Assembly (NCBI GenBank): GCA_030544215.1
Contig: JARZZO010000011.1
Span: forward strand, 14,308,001-14,372,000
Length of the DNA: 64,000 nucleotides
Direction: 5' to 3'
Source: Zantedeschia hybrid cultivar
Taxonomy: Eukaryota; Streptophyta; Magnoliopsida; Alismatales; Araceae
The position numbers and the translations under genes were made by a program. Each line of letters opens with the position of its first letter. Position 1 is the stretch's first letter. The notes beneath the pieces were generated by a model, which worked only from the letters and a program-made list of their open reading frames with translations, was not told the origin of the DNA and did not search any database. This document shows, one piece after another, positions 51,501 to 61,208 of the stretch.

Positions 51501-54040
51501 CTGTCTTCTACCAGGGCCTTCTCACGGTGTGACAGTGAGCAGGGTGCTGAGATTGATAGGGAGGATGGGATGGTCACTGATGCTTCTGTCTTCAGCCTAT
51601 ATGTTTAGGTTAATGTGTTGCCATCTTCCGGTTCAGGAACAGGGAGGCTAAGCTCTAATGTAACTGCAATTGACTGTCAAGGGGTCACAGCTTTCCAGGA
51701 TGGGTCTTCTCTACATAAGGAGGGGGGGGGGGGGGATCTTCCTAACGGTGATACTGGTTCAGGGGTTTTGGAGCCAAGTTATTCGAAGTCTAGCGACATT
51801 ATACTCCATCAACAAGATTGTGTCACAGGGCCAGAATTGTTACTTTCTGCTGACTTCTTGGCAGATCAGTTTCAAGATTGTATGCCATTGGCATTAGTTA
51901 GATGGACCCGAGGGAGGGGTGGACTGGTCAGATGATCTTATCAGGTCTATGGGCTTTATTGTTGGTATCTCATTTATTGGCAAATAGGAGACAGTCAGAA
52001 GATTTCTAAGGAAATTCGTAAGAGATTTGAAGCTCACCATGATTTTGAATAGAAGAGGGACTGGAGGGGGAGCCAAGGTTGGCAAGAGGGAACTCAACTT
52101 CTTACAAAGCAATCCTCAACTTAATAGCCTCAGACCAAGAAAGGAGGGTGGGAAGGGGTTTTTTATCCAGGACTCATAAAGATTTACTCCTAGAATGCTA
52201 GAGGTCTCAATGGGGATGGCAAAGTAAGAGAGGTCGGAACCATGACTTTAAGGGAGGGCATTGATATTTTCTGCATTCAAGAAACTAAGATGGTTGACTT
52301 CAATAGGGACCTTGTATTCAGGTTGGTGGTTAACAAGCTGGCTTATATGCTTTTAAACCAGCTGATGGGAGAAAAGGGGACATTCTTTTGCTATGGGATG
52401 ATAAACGAGTTCAGTGCACGAGGTTGAGGCTTGGTAACTTTTCTATGTCAGCAGATTTTCAACTTATCAAGGATGGGTTCAGCTGGTCTTCTACAGGGGT
52501 TTATGGGCCAGACTTTTGACGACAAGAATAAATTATTTGCCGAGCTTACAAAAGCTAGGCCCTCATTTGATAACACTTAAGTCTAATTTATGAAATCTAT
52601 TTTTCATGTTTAACGTATGAACACATTGCAAAAAAGTGATGAAAATAAATAAGAAGTTCATGAAACTCCACATTTGATAAACAGGTTGAATATATGGATT
52701 TGTCCTCTTCTAAATTGGTGAAAGGGAAAATTTTTGTATGTTTTCTAGACAAGAATATACAATTCGGTAGATCGCATTAGAAGAAAAAAAAAATGATATG
52801 AAGAAGAAACTTCACCGCCAATGCAGATCTCTGCTACGATGTCAATTTTTTTTCCTTTTCTCTTTGCTATTCTATGAATTCCAAGATAAAGATAGCACAA
52901 AAATTATGAACAACAACATCATGATTGCCTCCTCTTGTTCCTCCAAATATTTCTTCCATTCCTGTGAATCAACCAACCAGATCTCATCTTTTTTACCTGG
53001 CAGTGACAACCTGGGCATGGAAGCTCCAAAACCCTGAGTGCAGATGCTGGCTGCTAACAAGCTAGGCGCCATGAAGGTGCTGCCTTGCTGCTAACAGCAA
53101 ACAAGGATCAAAACAAGATTAAGAGACAAGAGCATCATATTAACTGGCTCTGATCGCGTATTAAATTATCGGGCTTTCTATGTTTTTCTATTGAAATTTC
53201 CTTAACTAGTGGAATTATACCCCCTTGATGCAGTGAATTTGAGAAAAGAAACCCCGAATAAAAGCTTTGCTTTCTTCTCCAGTGCTGAAATCATAACCTG
53301 GCGTTGCCTGATCAACACTCATCTTGTTTCTTTCTTGCACGTGTTTTGTTTATGCATGAGGATATATGCTTGTTTCTTGTTGCTAGAAGGACTTGTGGCC
53401 ACTACATATGCAGCCTTGACTCCTGTCAACAATATACATGTTTTTTTTTAATCAATATTATTTTTTTCTCTGTTTGATGCGTGATTTATTTTGCCCGTAT
53501 TATTGCAGAGACTTCCCTTCACGTTAGGATTTGTTGGCAGCATGGTGGGAACTATATATGTGTCCATGGCGCTTCATAGTTACATTCTCTCCGTTCTATT
53601 CTCTGTGCTTCAGGTATCAAAGACTCTTCTTGGTCTTGTATGTTGTTTCGTTTGAATCATGGTGGTCATCACGGCATAGAGACAGCATGATCTGCCGATA
53701 AGCACGATCTACCATGATTGGCTTCATGATCATGCATCATAAGTTCACAATGGATAATGACATGTCCTTTTTGTATTTTCTTTTGATATAAATCTGTTGC
53801 TCTAAATAAGTATTGTTCTTTAGCTTAAGTCACTTCGTTTGGTTCTTCTGAGGATGATTTCTATCAGTTTTTACAGATGGTGAATATTGCAAAGTTTTTG
53901 ACATGACAATTTTGTTCAAAATATTTCAGGTTCTTGCACTTTCATACTATGCAATCTCATATTTTCCTGGCGGGTCTGCCGGACTGAGGTTTCTTTCATC
54001 AACTCTCACATCTTCAATCCTGAAATGCTTTGGCAGATGA
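34752..54040 (+). CDS. SFT2-like vesicle transport protein, four exons spanning 19.3 kb
   Basis: Exons 34752-34969, 37412-37679, 53509-53613 and 53930-54040 join at GT/AG sites (the first junction splits a Val codon; the later ones are phase 0) to give 233 aa. Plant SFT2-type proteins are about this length. The N-terminus MQKSVQAWFAGGPSS and LLADWNSYAAS is typical. Exon 2 begins VVSKGVRELPGSFQSAT and holds two membrane segments (about residues 98-121 and 127-148). Exon 3 (RLPFTLGFVGSM) and exon 4 (VLALSYYAISYFPGGSAG, ending ILKCFGR) supply two more. Got1/Sft2 family proteins are four-pass Golgi membrane proteins that help fusion of endosome-derived vesicles with the late Golgi. There is no stop or frameshift, so the gene looks intact. 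Introns are 2,442, 15,829 and 316 bp. The second is packed with transposons, and its splice sites and frame remain intact. Confidence 0.95.
35970..36449. mobile_element. hAT-type MITE, 464 bp, in SFT2 intron 1
   Basis: The element is 35978-36441. Both ends are TAGGGATGCAA inward (11 bp perfect), followed by similar A/T-rich arms with repeated ATACGAAT/ATACAGAT words. The flanks TCGGAGAT and TTGGAGAT form an 8-bp TSD with one mismatch, as expected for hAT. No coding capacity. Confidence 0.88.
37412..37679 (+). other. SFT2 exon 2
   Basis: Acceptor TTCTCTAG; donor GTATTT. Encodes codon 73 to Glu162, including two membrane segments and GPRNQLAHMCSRE. Confidence 0.95.
38190..38368 (-). mobile_element. 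tRNA-derived SINE-like sequence
   Basis: On the minus strand from about 38368 the sequence reads GGGGGCAAGTGAGTAGCGTAGTGA, then GGGTTAGAATCCC. These correspond to RNA polymerase III A and B boxes with mismatches. The 3' end and TSD were not found, so the body limit is a guess. It is not a tRNA gene, because there is no cloverleaf. Confidence 0.5.
38669..39226. other. SFT2 intron 2 sequence, nothing recognised
   Basis: No bounded repeat or coding motif was found between the SINE-like region and the hAT-like element. Confidence 0.4.
39227..40116. mobile_element. Probable non-autonomous hAT-like element, 874 bp
   Basis: Perfect TGTCATAT copies lie at 39227-39234 and 40109-40116 (8-bp TSD; the match extends by two more bases on one side). 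The body 39235-40108 begins CATGGAATGCTGAATCGG and ends, reverse-complemented, CATGGATTACCGGATGGG, a short imperfect terminal inverted repeat. Both subterminal regions are rich in GATCGG/CCGAT words. The centre holds a 32-base C run. No transposase. Confidence 0.6.
39512..39543 (+). repeat. Homopolymer (C)32
   Basis: An unbroken run of 32 C, flanked by A/C-rich sequence. Length may be affected by sequencing or assembly error. Confidence 0.9.
41016..41834 (-). pseudogene. LINE ORF2 fragment (endonuclease and linker), inner part
   Basis: The minus strand encodes NAGGIMVLWNN, VDVSFISVTFSSVKDGFEW and IFTGVYGP from the APE-type endonuclease. After frameshifts it gives EFIEEASLIDI, VYTWSNL, LGLPRSVW and ALSRWGASFNIPGKEAKD from the endonuclease-RT linker. 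Similarity stops near 41016. No reverse transcriptase follows, so the 3' half is missing. It continues the copy at 44801-46930 across the LTR-like insertion. Confidence 0.82.
41835..44800 (-). mobile_element. Large LTR-like block (about 2.97 kb) splitting a LINE
   Basis: The block reads TGTCACACCC at the left and GGTTCTTACA at the right (minus strand TGTAAGAACC...GGGTGTGACA), so both ends are TG/CA. It separates two parts of one minus-strand LINE endonuclease. A minus-strand CCCCTATATAAAGAGG box near 44316-44332 and a long CT-rich tract (43930-44270) fit an LTR with U3 at the right. No gag or pol is present, suggesting a solo LTR. The LINE sequence between ETK and NAGG (about 20 residues) is missing and no TSD is seen, so deletion or rearrangement accompanied or followed insertion. 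Confidence 0.55.
44801..46930 (-). pseudogene. L1-type LINE: ORF1 remnant and start of ORF2
   Basis: From right to left on the minus strand: ORF1-like sequence (about 46920-45350) with RRPQVDELCAFSAWRGSFAV, then GLKPSDPHV and GICSLELPK, broken by stops and frameshifts; then the start of ORF2 near 44930, RILTWNVREVGAVEKRI and VDTLCMQETK, the N-terminus of the endonuclease. It is then interrupted by the LTR-like block. An exact 107-bp tandem duplication lies in ORF1. The element is dead. Confidence 0.8.
46378..46591 (+). repeat. Exact 107-bp tandem duplication in LINE ORF1
   Basis: Units 46378-46484 and 46485-46591 (starting TCACACAATTGACCTCTACC, ending GCTGCAAA) are identical by eye over all 107 bases. 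The length is not a multiple of three, so it shifts the ORF1 frame. Confidence 0.95.
46931..48238. other. SFT2 intron 2, no feature recognised apart from a TG/CG-rich tract
   Basis: About 48070-48110 is an alternating purine-pyrimidine run (TGTGTGTGCGCGCGCGTGTG). Otherwise no coding motif or bounded repeat was seen. Confidence 0.45.
48239..48823. mobile_element. Possible hAT-type MITE
   Basis: The left end TTAGAGGGCATTTGGGAG and the right end, reverse-complemented, TTAATAGGGTGTTTGGTTAC share an (A/G)GGG(C/T)(A/G)TTTGG core typical of plant hAT MITEs. No clear TSD was found, so the limits are approximate. Confidence 0.4.
49286..49499 (+). mobile_element. tRNA-derived SINE with 10-bp TSD
   Basis: The body is 49296-49489, flanked by identical TCTCTCCCAC at 49286-49295 and 49490-49499. 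It has a pol III A box (TAGCGGAGTGG, 49311-49321) and B box (GGTTCGATCC, about 49364-49373). The 3' end is TAATAAATAAATAAATAA. It is in the same orientation as the host gene. I am confident it is a SINE; the family name is not assigned. Confidence 0.92.
49570..52560 (+). pseudogene. Second L1-type LINE copy, plus strand, missing RT
   Basis: ORF1 remnant: KCLSVKQGQCIRCLKTGRSA, then CREPVKCIRCGSLGHRS (zinc knuckles, about 49668-49790), then decayed sequence including LGVGGEWF. An AT-rich patch (about 51070-51305) looks like an insertion. The ORF2 start (about 52185-52560) reads ARGLNGDGKVREVGT, IDIFCIQETKM and, after a frameshift, SWSSTGVYGPDF and KNKLFAELTKA. Similarity ends abruptly at about 52560. 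No reverse transcriptase follows. A (G)14 run lies at 51722-51735. Confidence 0.82.
52561..53508. other. Last part of SFT2 intron 2
   Basis: About 52561-52750 (CCCTCATTTGATAACACTTA at the left) is AT-rich and may be a MITE that cut off the LINE. From 52800 to the acceptor nothing is recognised. Confidence 0.35.
53509..53613 (+). other. SFT2 exon 3
   Basis: Acceptor TATTGCAG; donor GTATCA. 35 codons, RLPFTLGFVGSM through LFSVLQ. Confidence 0.95.
53930..54040 (+). other. SFT2 exon 4
   Basis: Acceptor ATTTCAG. 36 codons plus TGA, beginning VLALSYYAISYF. Confidence 0.95.
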
Positions 54041-57000
54041 TGCTCTATAATCTCCACATCCCTCTCTTCTTCCATGTGGCGCACATTATTGGATCTAATT
54101 CTGTACCTATTCGCTTGTTGTAGAGGAAATCAATCAATTGTTGTTGTGAGATTTTGGAAGTTAGTTTTACTGAGAACTAAGAAAACTCGTGTGAAAAATA
54201 GAAAAGAGTGGTCCACAGGCCACCATGCGATTTAAAGGGAGCTGACATGGCATTACAGTCAGTAACTTACTTCTGTGCCCAATTAAAAGATAACTCCTTT
54301 GCCCAAGTGGCATGTGATTATGGTGGGCGCTAGAAAATGAGCAATGGATATTGTTGGATAAGATTTGTCCTTGTCTGCTGGGATTGGTTCGAGAATGTAA
54401 AGTTCAAAAAGTAACACTTGAAAAATCTGCCTATTCTCCCATTTATTCGAATAACTTCGGATGGTAAGAAAATTGGGACTGAGAGAGAACGTGTCAGATA
54501 ATCTCTGTGGAGGTTGAGACGTCACAAAAGTTGAAAATTACGATAATTTTAAGTTAAAATATCCTGTAGTGCAAAAGCTTGTATCTATTTATCCACATTT
54601 TCGTGTGTGATATCCGGCGGGACTATAAATGAACATTCGTTTATAATGCATCTGATAAATGGAGTGAAAACAGAAATCTTGTATGCACTTAGATCTTAAA
54701 TCGAAGGGCTGCTCTGTATGGTTGAGGACGTCAAACGCCCGTAAATAGCTGAATCTTACATGACTTGTGCGGCTGGTGACTCTAGGGCTAACCGAGTAAA
54801 TGTGGAGCTGATGTAGTAGTATCTGACTCAGTTCAGTTTAGAATTATCTGAATATTTGACTCCGGATATTATCTGACAGATAATAACTTTTTTTATTCAA
54901 ATCGACTCTTCTAAATAATATTTAAATTCGGATAACAATTTAAATATCTGATTATTTCAAACTCGACTTATAATTTAATGACGTGTAAGTTTTATTCTTG
55001 TAAAGAATTGCTCAAATACTCTACTAAATATACCTTAGATAATAACAGAAATTATGATAATTAATTTATCTAAATAAATAAAATTACTAAGAATAAGGAA
55101 TTACAATAAGTTTCATCGTTATCCTTCTATACACCTATTAAGCATACTTCAAATATTTAATAATTTATTTAAACATATAAATATTATTAAAATTTAAAAA
55201 ATAAGGTCACAATTAAAATCAAATAATAAAATAAATTGTAAGATATGTCTGTCGAATGTTTTAATTAGATAAATATCCGACTAATTGAATTCAGATAATT
55301 ATATACCACCTCCAGGGCAGGTGGCGCCCGCTGGCAACTTCCTTCATAAAGGCCGATGACTCTCTGACAGCTCCTCTCCAGTCCAGTCACCGGTGACACC
55401 ATTAGAGGACAAAGCCGGCAAGATATGGATTGAGATCACTTGGGCACATTTGTCTGAAACTTTCTGTGGGTCCTTAAATTTTACTGAGAGAAAAAACGAC
55501 TCACTCATAGATAGAATTTTAATCCATTACCTCAACTGGGCATCAGATCAGCTCCAAAGCACACGACAGGTCCATGACCTCAACATGCCCACACTCTTAA
55601 CAGTAGCGTAGTTGCTGCCGACGGCCACGCACGGCCAGAGTGCAGAGGTGTCCTACTCCAACCCTTCACCCCGTCTCCGGTCACTCCGCAATCTCTGATC
55701 CCCTAACTCTCACAGTATCTCTCTCACTTTGGATTCAAAGAATGTTCAAAAATTAATATCCGCTTTGTATCCATATCATAATTGAAGTGGATATGAATTG
55801 TCCATTTAAAGTAAAATTAGATGAACTCAAAAATACCCGCTCTGTTTGCAGTTCTAACATCTACATGGAATGGTAAATCAGAATAAAGATATTTCATGAG
55901 TAATGCTTGTTGAAATTGGAGAGTGCCCGCTCAGGAGTCTAGGACGATGCAGTTAGTGTTAACGAAGGTAATATTGAAAACTTGATTTCAAAAATTCCTC
56001 CACTTGACCATTATTTTCAAAAAGAAAAAAGTTTGCCAAGTTACACCACAGTTCGGCATCCATATTGTCCGAGTCTTATTCAGACTATTCATTATTTATT
56101 AAAAAAATAGGATTGCACCTTTTTTAGGATCACGTGCCCACGCGCAGGCGATCCAAGGCATTGCAACATGCATACTCATATTTCATTAATATTTCCTTCA
56201 ACACAGTCGCGCTTGCCCAACCGCCATTTTCTCAGAGCCAGGCCTACTTGGATTGATATCACCAATTTTCGGGTGATGTCAGATGTTAGAAGAGAAACAA
56301 TGACGAGGCTACACATGCTAACAAAACCCTAATAAATACTCTAGCAAGCTCTTCCAATCCATCCAACAACCTGGTTTTGACGTTTTACTCTCCCTTTTTT
56401 TTCTTTTTGGAAAGGACCACTCCTTTTCATGTTAAAGTTTGGAGTCCAAATCGTCTCAATACAGTATTGGACTAGACTCCAACAGTAACCAGTTCCAAGA
56501 TATATGTCTAAAGTAGGTTCGTCGTTCAAGACACATCCCATCGAAGTTGACAATTTTTACTTTGTTCCCGGTTCAACAGATTTTCGATACAACGTAGAAC
56601 ACTTAAATGCCACCATGAGCACAAGACTACAACTATAATTTAAAATATAACGTAGAGTACTTAAATACCACCAACGTGCAATGGTTTACGCTGTATCTAT
56701 CTAGGTGTACATTGAGATGTATTTTAAATTATAATTATAATCTTCTGCTTTTACTAGTATTTAAGTGTTCTATGTTGTATTGAAAATTGGCCGAACCGGA
56801 AATAAAAAAAAGTTACCGACTTCAATCGGATGCGTCTTGAATGGCAAATCTACTTTACACATGACATTGTGAGACTAATTACTACTGAGTTCATCCAATG
56901 TTTGACCGAGACGATCCGGATTCTAAAGCTTGTATCCGTGTCAAGACCTGGAGCCTCAGACCCCATGCAAGAGAGCAAGCATGAGAACAAACCTGGCTGA

Positions 57001-57044
57001 CGTCCTCTTCTTCCCCTCGGTAGGATTTCATCTCTCTTCCCTTC
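54041..57044. other. Intergenic region, no gene recognised
   Basis: It begins with the SFT2 3' UTR. About 54830-55310 is very AT-rich with repeated ATCTGA/TCAGATAA and TCGGATAA words and resembles an internally repetitive MITE, but no ends were found. Confidence 0.45.
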
Positions 57045-59097
57045 ATGGCTCCTTCATGCTCCATCTGCTTGTGTACGATCTTCCTCTCCTCTGTGTGCAG
57101 CTTCTCCCTTGATGAACAAGGGCATGCTCTCCTCTCCTGGAAGAAGAACCTCAGGAGCCCCACAGACGCCCTCTATTCTTGGAACCGATCCGATCCGAGC
57201 CCCAGCAAATGGCTCGGCATCGGCTGCGATCCCTTCGGCAAGGACACCACCGACATCACCTTGAGGTGGGCAGATTTGGAAGGCGTATTGCCCTCAAACT
57301 TGCAGGCTCTCAGGTATCTGAAGACCTTCACTGTGACCTCCACCGATATCAGTGGCCGGATCCTTGGAGAGTTTGGCAGCCATGCTGAATTGAGCACCAT
57401 TGACTTGAGTGGGAACCAACTGTCGGGTGAAGCCTATTCTTCTTCCTTTTTGGTGACAAAGTTAAGTGTTCTGAATTTAATGAAATTTGCAGTTTTCCTT
57501 TTTTTTTTTCCTATTAAAAGTTCGTTTTATAAAATCTCGATTTTAAAATCACCAATTTTAAAACTAATAAAAACAAAATTTCTGATTTTAAAATCACCAA
57601 TTTTAGTTTACGGTGATTTAAAGCTGAAATCGAAACCAATTAAAACAAATATTTTAAGGGTCAACCTATTAAAAGATACCGAAAAGTAATGTAAAACGAT
57701 TTACAGTACTCCAAACACAAGAAAAACACCGTTTTGCAACTGTTTACGACATTTTAGAATGCACCAATACCTTCACAGCTGGGTTCTATGATTTAGAAAG
57801 ATGAAATCAAAAAATGAAAAATGGGTTCTCTTGCAGGTCCAATACCTTCACAACTGGGGAATCTAACAAGGCTTGAAACCTTGCTCCTATCTGACAACCG
57901 CCTAGCCGGTCGGATCCCCTCCCAACTGGGGAACTGCAAAACCTTGCTCACCATGGATCTGTCTTCAAATCTCCCGACAGGGGTCATCCCAAGCAGTTTT
58001 GGAAATCTTTCAAGCCTCCAGAGGATGAAGCTGAGTGCAAATCATCTGTTCGGTAAAATGCCCTCTCAGCTCTTCAACTGCACGTCTCTGGCCTATCTTG
58101 AAGTTGAGAACAATAGGGTGTCCAGTGAGGTCACCGACGACCTTCGGAGGCTAGAGAACCTCATGCTCTTCTATGCCAACCAGAACAGGCTGTCCGGAGA
58201 CATCCCCGGTAGCCTTGCCGGATGCCGAAACCTCTGCTGGCTCAGACTCTCCAACAACTGGTTTTCTGGCTCTTTGCCTCCACAGCTCTTCGGATTGCAG
58301 CAGCTGACCACCTTGCTGCTCCTATCCAACAACTTGTCAGGGCCCCTACCACCAGAAGTGGGCAATTGCACCAACCTCTATCGCCTTGGACTGCATGGCA
58401 ATGTGCTCACTGGTGCAATCCCCTCCCAGATAGGAAACCTGAAGAAACTGTCATTCCTTGGGCTGAGCAGCAACAGCTTCACTGGGCCGAGATGGATGGC
58501 CTCTTTGATCTTGACCTCCGCTCGAATCGGTTAGTGGGTCGGCTGCCGGAGAAATTCCAAAGCGCCCAGAGTTCATCGAGCTCTCCGGCAACAGGCTCAC
58601 TGGCACCCTGAGCTCCAGCATTGGCACAATAAGTGAGCTAGTTCGGCTTTCGGCGGGTAACAACAGGTTCTCAGGTGCAATCCCACCAGAGCTTGGCTCT
58701 TGCAGCAAGTTGGACGTGCTGGACCTCCATGGGAACAGGTTCTCTGGCCGGATGCCGCGGGAGCTCAGCCACCTCACAGTCCTTGATGTGCTGAATGTGA
58801 GCCATAACCAGCCCTATGGAGAGATCCCAGCTCAGTTCCTCCGGGATTAAGAGTGTCAGGTTCTTGGACCTCTCCCACAACAAGCTGTCAGGAACCCTGG
58901 ACGTGTTGGCTGTACTTGGGAGCCTGATCACCCTGGATGTCTCCTACAATGACTTCTCAGGCAAGTTGCCGAACACTTCCTTCTTCCGGCAGCTCCCTTG
59001 TGGCAGCCTCGTTGGGAACCCAAGGCTCAATATCTCCTGTGGAAGTCTCACAACGCCAGGCTCCATCAGAGTGAATAGCTGGAGCAACCTTGCTTGA
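57045..59097 (+). pseudogene. LRR receptor-like kinase pseudogene (ectodomain only)
   Basis: It starts with a signal peptide (MAPSCSICLCTIFLSSVCSF), an LRRNT-type cap (DEQGHALLSWKKNL, then ALYSWN) and LRRs. About 57481-57826 is an AT-rich insertion. LRRs resume (LAGPIPSQLGNLTRLETLLL, then GNCKTLLTMDL, GDIPGSLAGCRNLCWLRL and so on) to about 58495. Frameshifts follow near 58490, 58570 and 58840. The last LRRs read FLDLSHNKLSG and ITLDVSYNDFSGKLPNTSF, then the C-cap, then TGA at 59095-59097. Family members continue into a transmembrane helix and kinase, and neither follows. The architecture resembles LRR-XI-type receptor kinases. With an insertion, at least three frameshifts and truncation it is a pseudogene. 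Confidence 0.88.
57481..57826 (+). mobile_element. AT-rich insertion in the LRR pseudogene, possible MITE
   Basis: It interrupts an LRR between SVLNL and LAGPIPSQLG. Its right part (GTAAAACGATTTACAGTACT, then CATTTTAGAATGCACCAA) resembles 59838-59942 (GTAAAACAATTTACAACATA, then ...ATTCTAGGGCACACCAA), so two copies of one repeat family are likely. CCAATACCTTCACA(G/A)CTGGG occurs both near the right end (about 57764) and in the resumed LRR (57838). Confidence 0.5.
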
Positions 59098-59119
59098 GAT
59101 CATGGACTCCTTTGTTCGC

Positions 59120-59121
<2 letters not shown>

Positions 59122-59180
<59 letters not shown>
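59122..59180 (+). repeat. Compound (CT)n(AC)n microsatellite
   Basis: CT dinucleotides at 59122-59160 run directly into (AC)10 at 59161-59180, 25 bp after the LRR pseudogene stop. Confidence 0.95.
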
Positions 59181-59182
59181 TA

Positions 59183-60543
59183 CCCCGCTGTTCACCTTTA
59201 GTCTTGTAATGGACCATCTCTGTACTTCCTGTGTGTAATAGGTCCTTTGCATCGTGAATCACTAATGGAAGGAAATAGACAGCAGACCATGCAGATGGAG
59301 AGCAGTAAGAATAATTGCTCTTCGGTGATGTTTTTGGTTGCATAATTTCAAAGAAAATTATGTTAACATAAAATGCCAAGAGGGACCGAAAAATACTGAG
59401 GGTTGTTGGGTCATTTAATCAGATAATTCATGTTCAGATTACTTTTAACATTACTTATATTTTTTGCAATAGTGTTTAAAGGAGCCATCCAATCCGACGG
59501 CTCCTGATAAATGATACTGTGGTAAAAGGTGTTATCACTATTATTTCTTTGAGCTAAAGCTTTTCATCAAATATTACTCTCAAGAAGAAAATTCAAAATT
59601 ATTTCGCTTGGAAAACAATAAATGAGATCCATACATGCTTTTAGTTGACTTCTTTATTTTTTGGCAGAATGTCAAAGTTTTCCGGCCATTGGTCCTGTTC
59701 AAGTCTCATTTTCTACAACTTTGTTGGTTCCAATTCAGTCACCATAAATTATACTATAACAATTGGTTTTTAACTGAAAATTGAAGCACATGGATCAACT
59801 TGATTTTGAAAGTCACTGATCTACAACACTCCAAATGCAAGGAAAACATTGTAAAACAATTTACAACATACCAAGGATTAAAGAAAAAAACCATTCTTAT
59901 GGCAAAATTCACAATGTTCTACAGCATTCTAGGGCACACCAAGCGACCCCAAACAAACCGGAGTCTGATGATGAATATCTTAAGGTGATGAGAGGAACCC
60001 GATAAATGATCGGGGTAGTTCATATTTCTTTTAACTGCTCATGAAATTGGAATGTCTGAAGCTCTCTCTTTCTAACAACTCTTCCAAGGCTTGTGCTGTT
60101 TAAGCATCCTCACATGACAGCAAGACCAGATTTGGTAAAGAACATAATAAAGTAGTTCAGCAGAACTGTTTTAACTCCTCAGGGTTCACATCATGCCTTC
60201 ATAAACCTTTGCATGGAGGGAGCTGCTGGCATCAACAAATGATAGTGATATCCCCCATCCGCATTCTGAAGACTAGGAAGTTACATCACACAAGGTCCCA
60301 CCTTCAGAGAAATTTCAACTATGAGGGTTAGACCAACACATAATCTAAGTTCAATCGCATAGTCTAGATAATGGAACCTCAATGTACCAACCAAATTCGG
60401 ATGAAACTTTTCTAAATGCTCACAATCAAACCTGAATTGACCATGCAAGCATAACAAATTACAAGTGCTATAAAAATTGGAGAAAAAAGTAAAACTGCCA
60501 ATGATCATTCCAGTTTCAGATACTGGTTTCTTCCGTGACTATG
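59183..60543. other. Intergenic, one probable MITE copy, no gene
   Basis: About 59700-59945 shares its right end with the insertion in the LRR pseudogene. Nothing else is recognised. Confidence 0.4.
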
Positions 60544-60948
60544 TAAAATTTTGTTTTTTTTGCATATATACCCCTCAAATATATTGGCATGTATACCCCC
60601 AACTTTCACGTATTAGCATCAATACCCGTGAAATCTTTAGAAAGTTGTACTTATACTCCTCAATCTCACGATTTTGCATAAATACCCTTAAATTCACTTA
60701 TATTTTATATATATAGCCCTCAACTCACTAAAGTCTGGCATTATGTACCCTTGACACCTCCGATGATATCATGATTTATGCAATGTTTTTGACATATTTA
60801 ATTGAAATTCACCTAAGTTTGACGGGAGGGGTATAAATGCAACATTTTGAAAGTTTCAGGGGCATTGATGATAATATGTGAGAGTAGGGTGTATACATGC
60901 AAATACAGTGTATTTGAGGGGTATATGTGCAAAAAAGCCTAAAATTTT
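60544..60948. mobile_element. Mutator-type MITE, 387 bp, perfect 9-bp TSD
   Basis: The element is 60553-60939 between identical TAAAATTTT copies (60544-60552 and 60940-60948). The long terminal inverted repeats share TTTTTTGCA(T/C)ATATACCCCTC inward from both ends, with similarity continuing about 100 bp (ACTTTCACG / ACTCTCACA, then GCATCAATACCC / TCATCAATGCCC). No coding capacity. Confidence 0.92.
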
Positions 60949-61208
60949 TAAGTTACCAGAAATCTTAATGGTGGAGGCAATTCCACTTCAGAAACCAAAA
61001 AATGCACCTCACCAGGAGCAAATGATACTTTGGGGCATGAATTCATGAGTTAGAATCCCTGTTGTATTTAGGGTGGGCTGGGGGAAGCACCAAAGATGAG
61101 ATGGAGATTTCTCATGAAAGTAACTCAAGATAGATCAGTTAAATTTGATTACCTGTCTGTTAGGTTCTGAAGATAAAGCTGAAAAGGAACCTGAAAGCAA
61201 TGCTGTGG

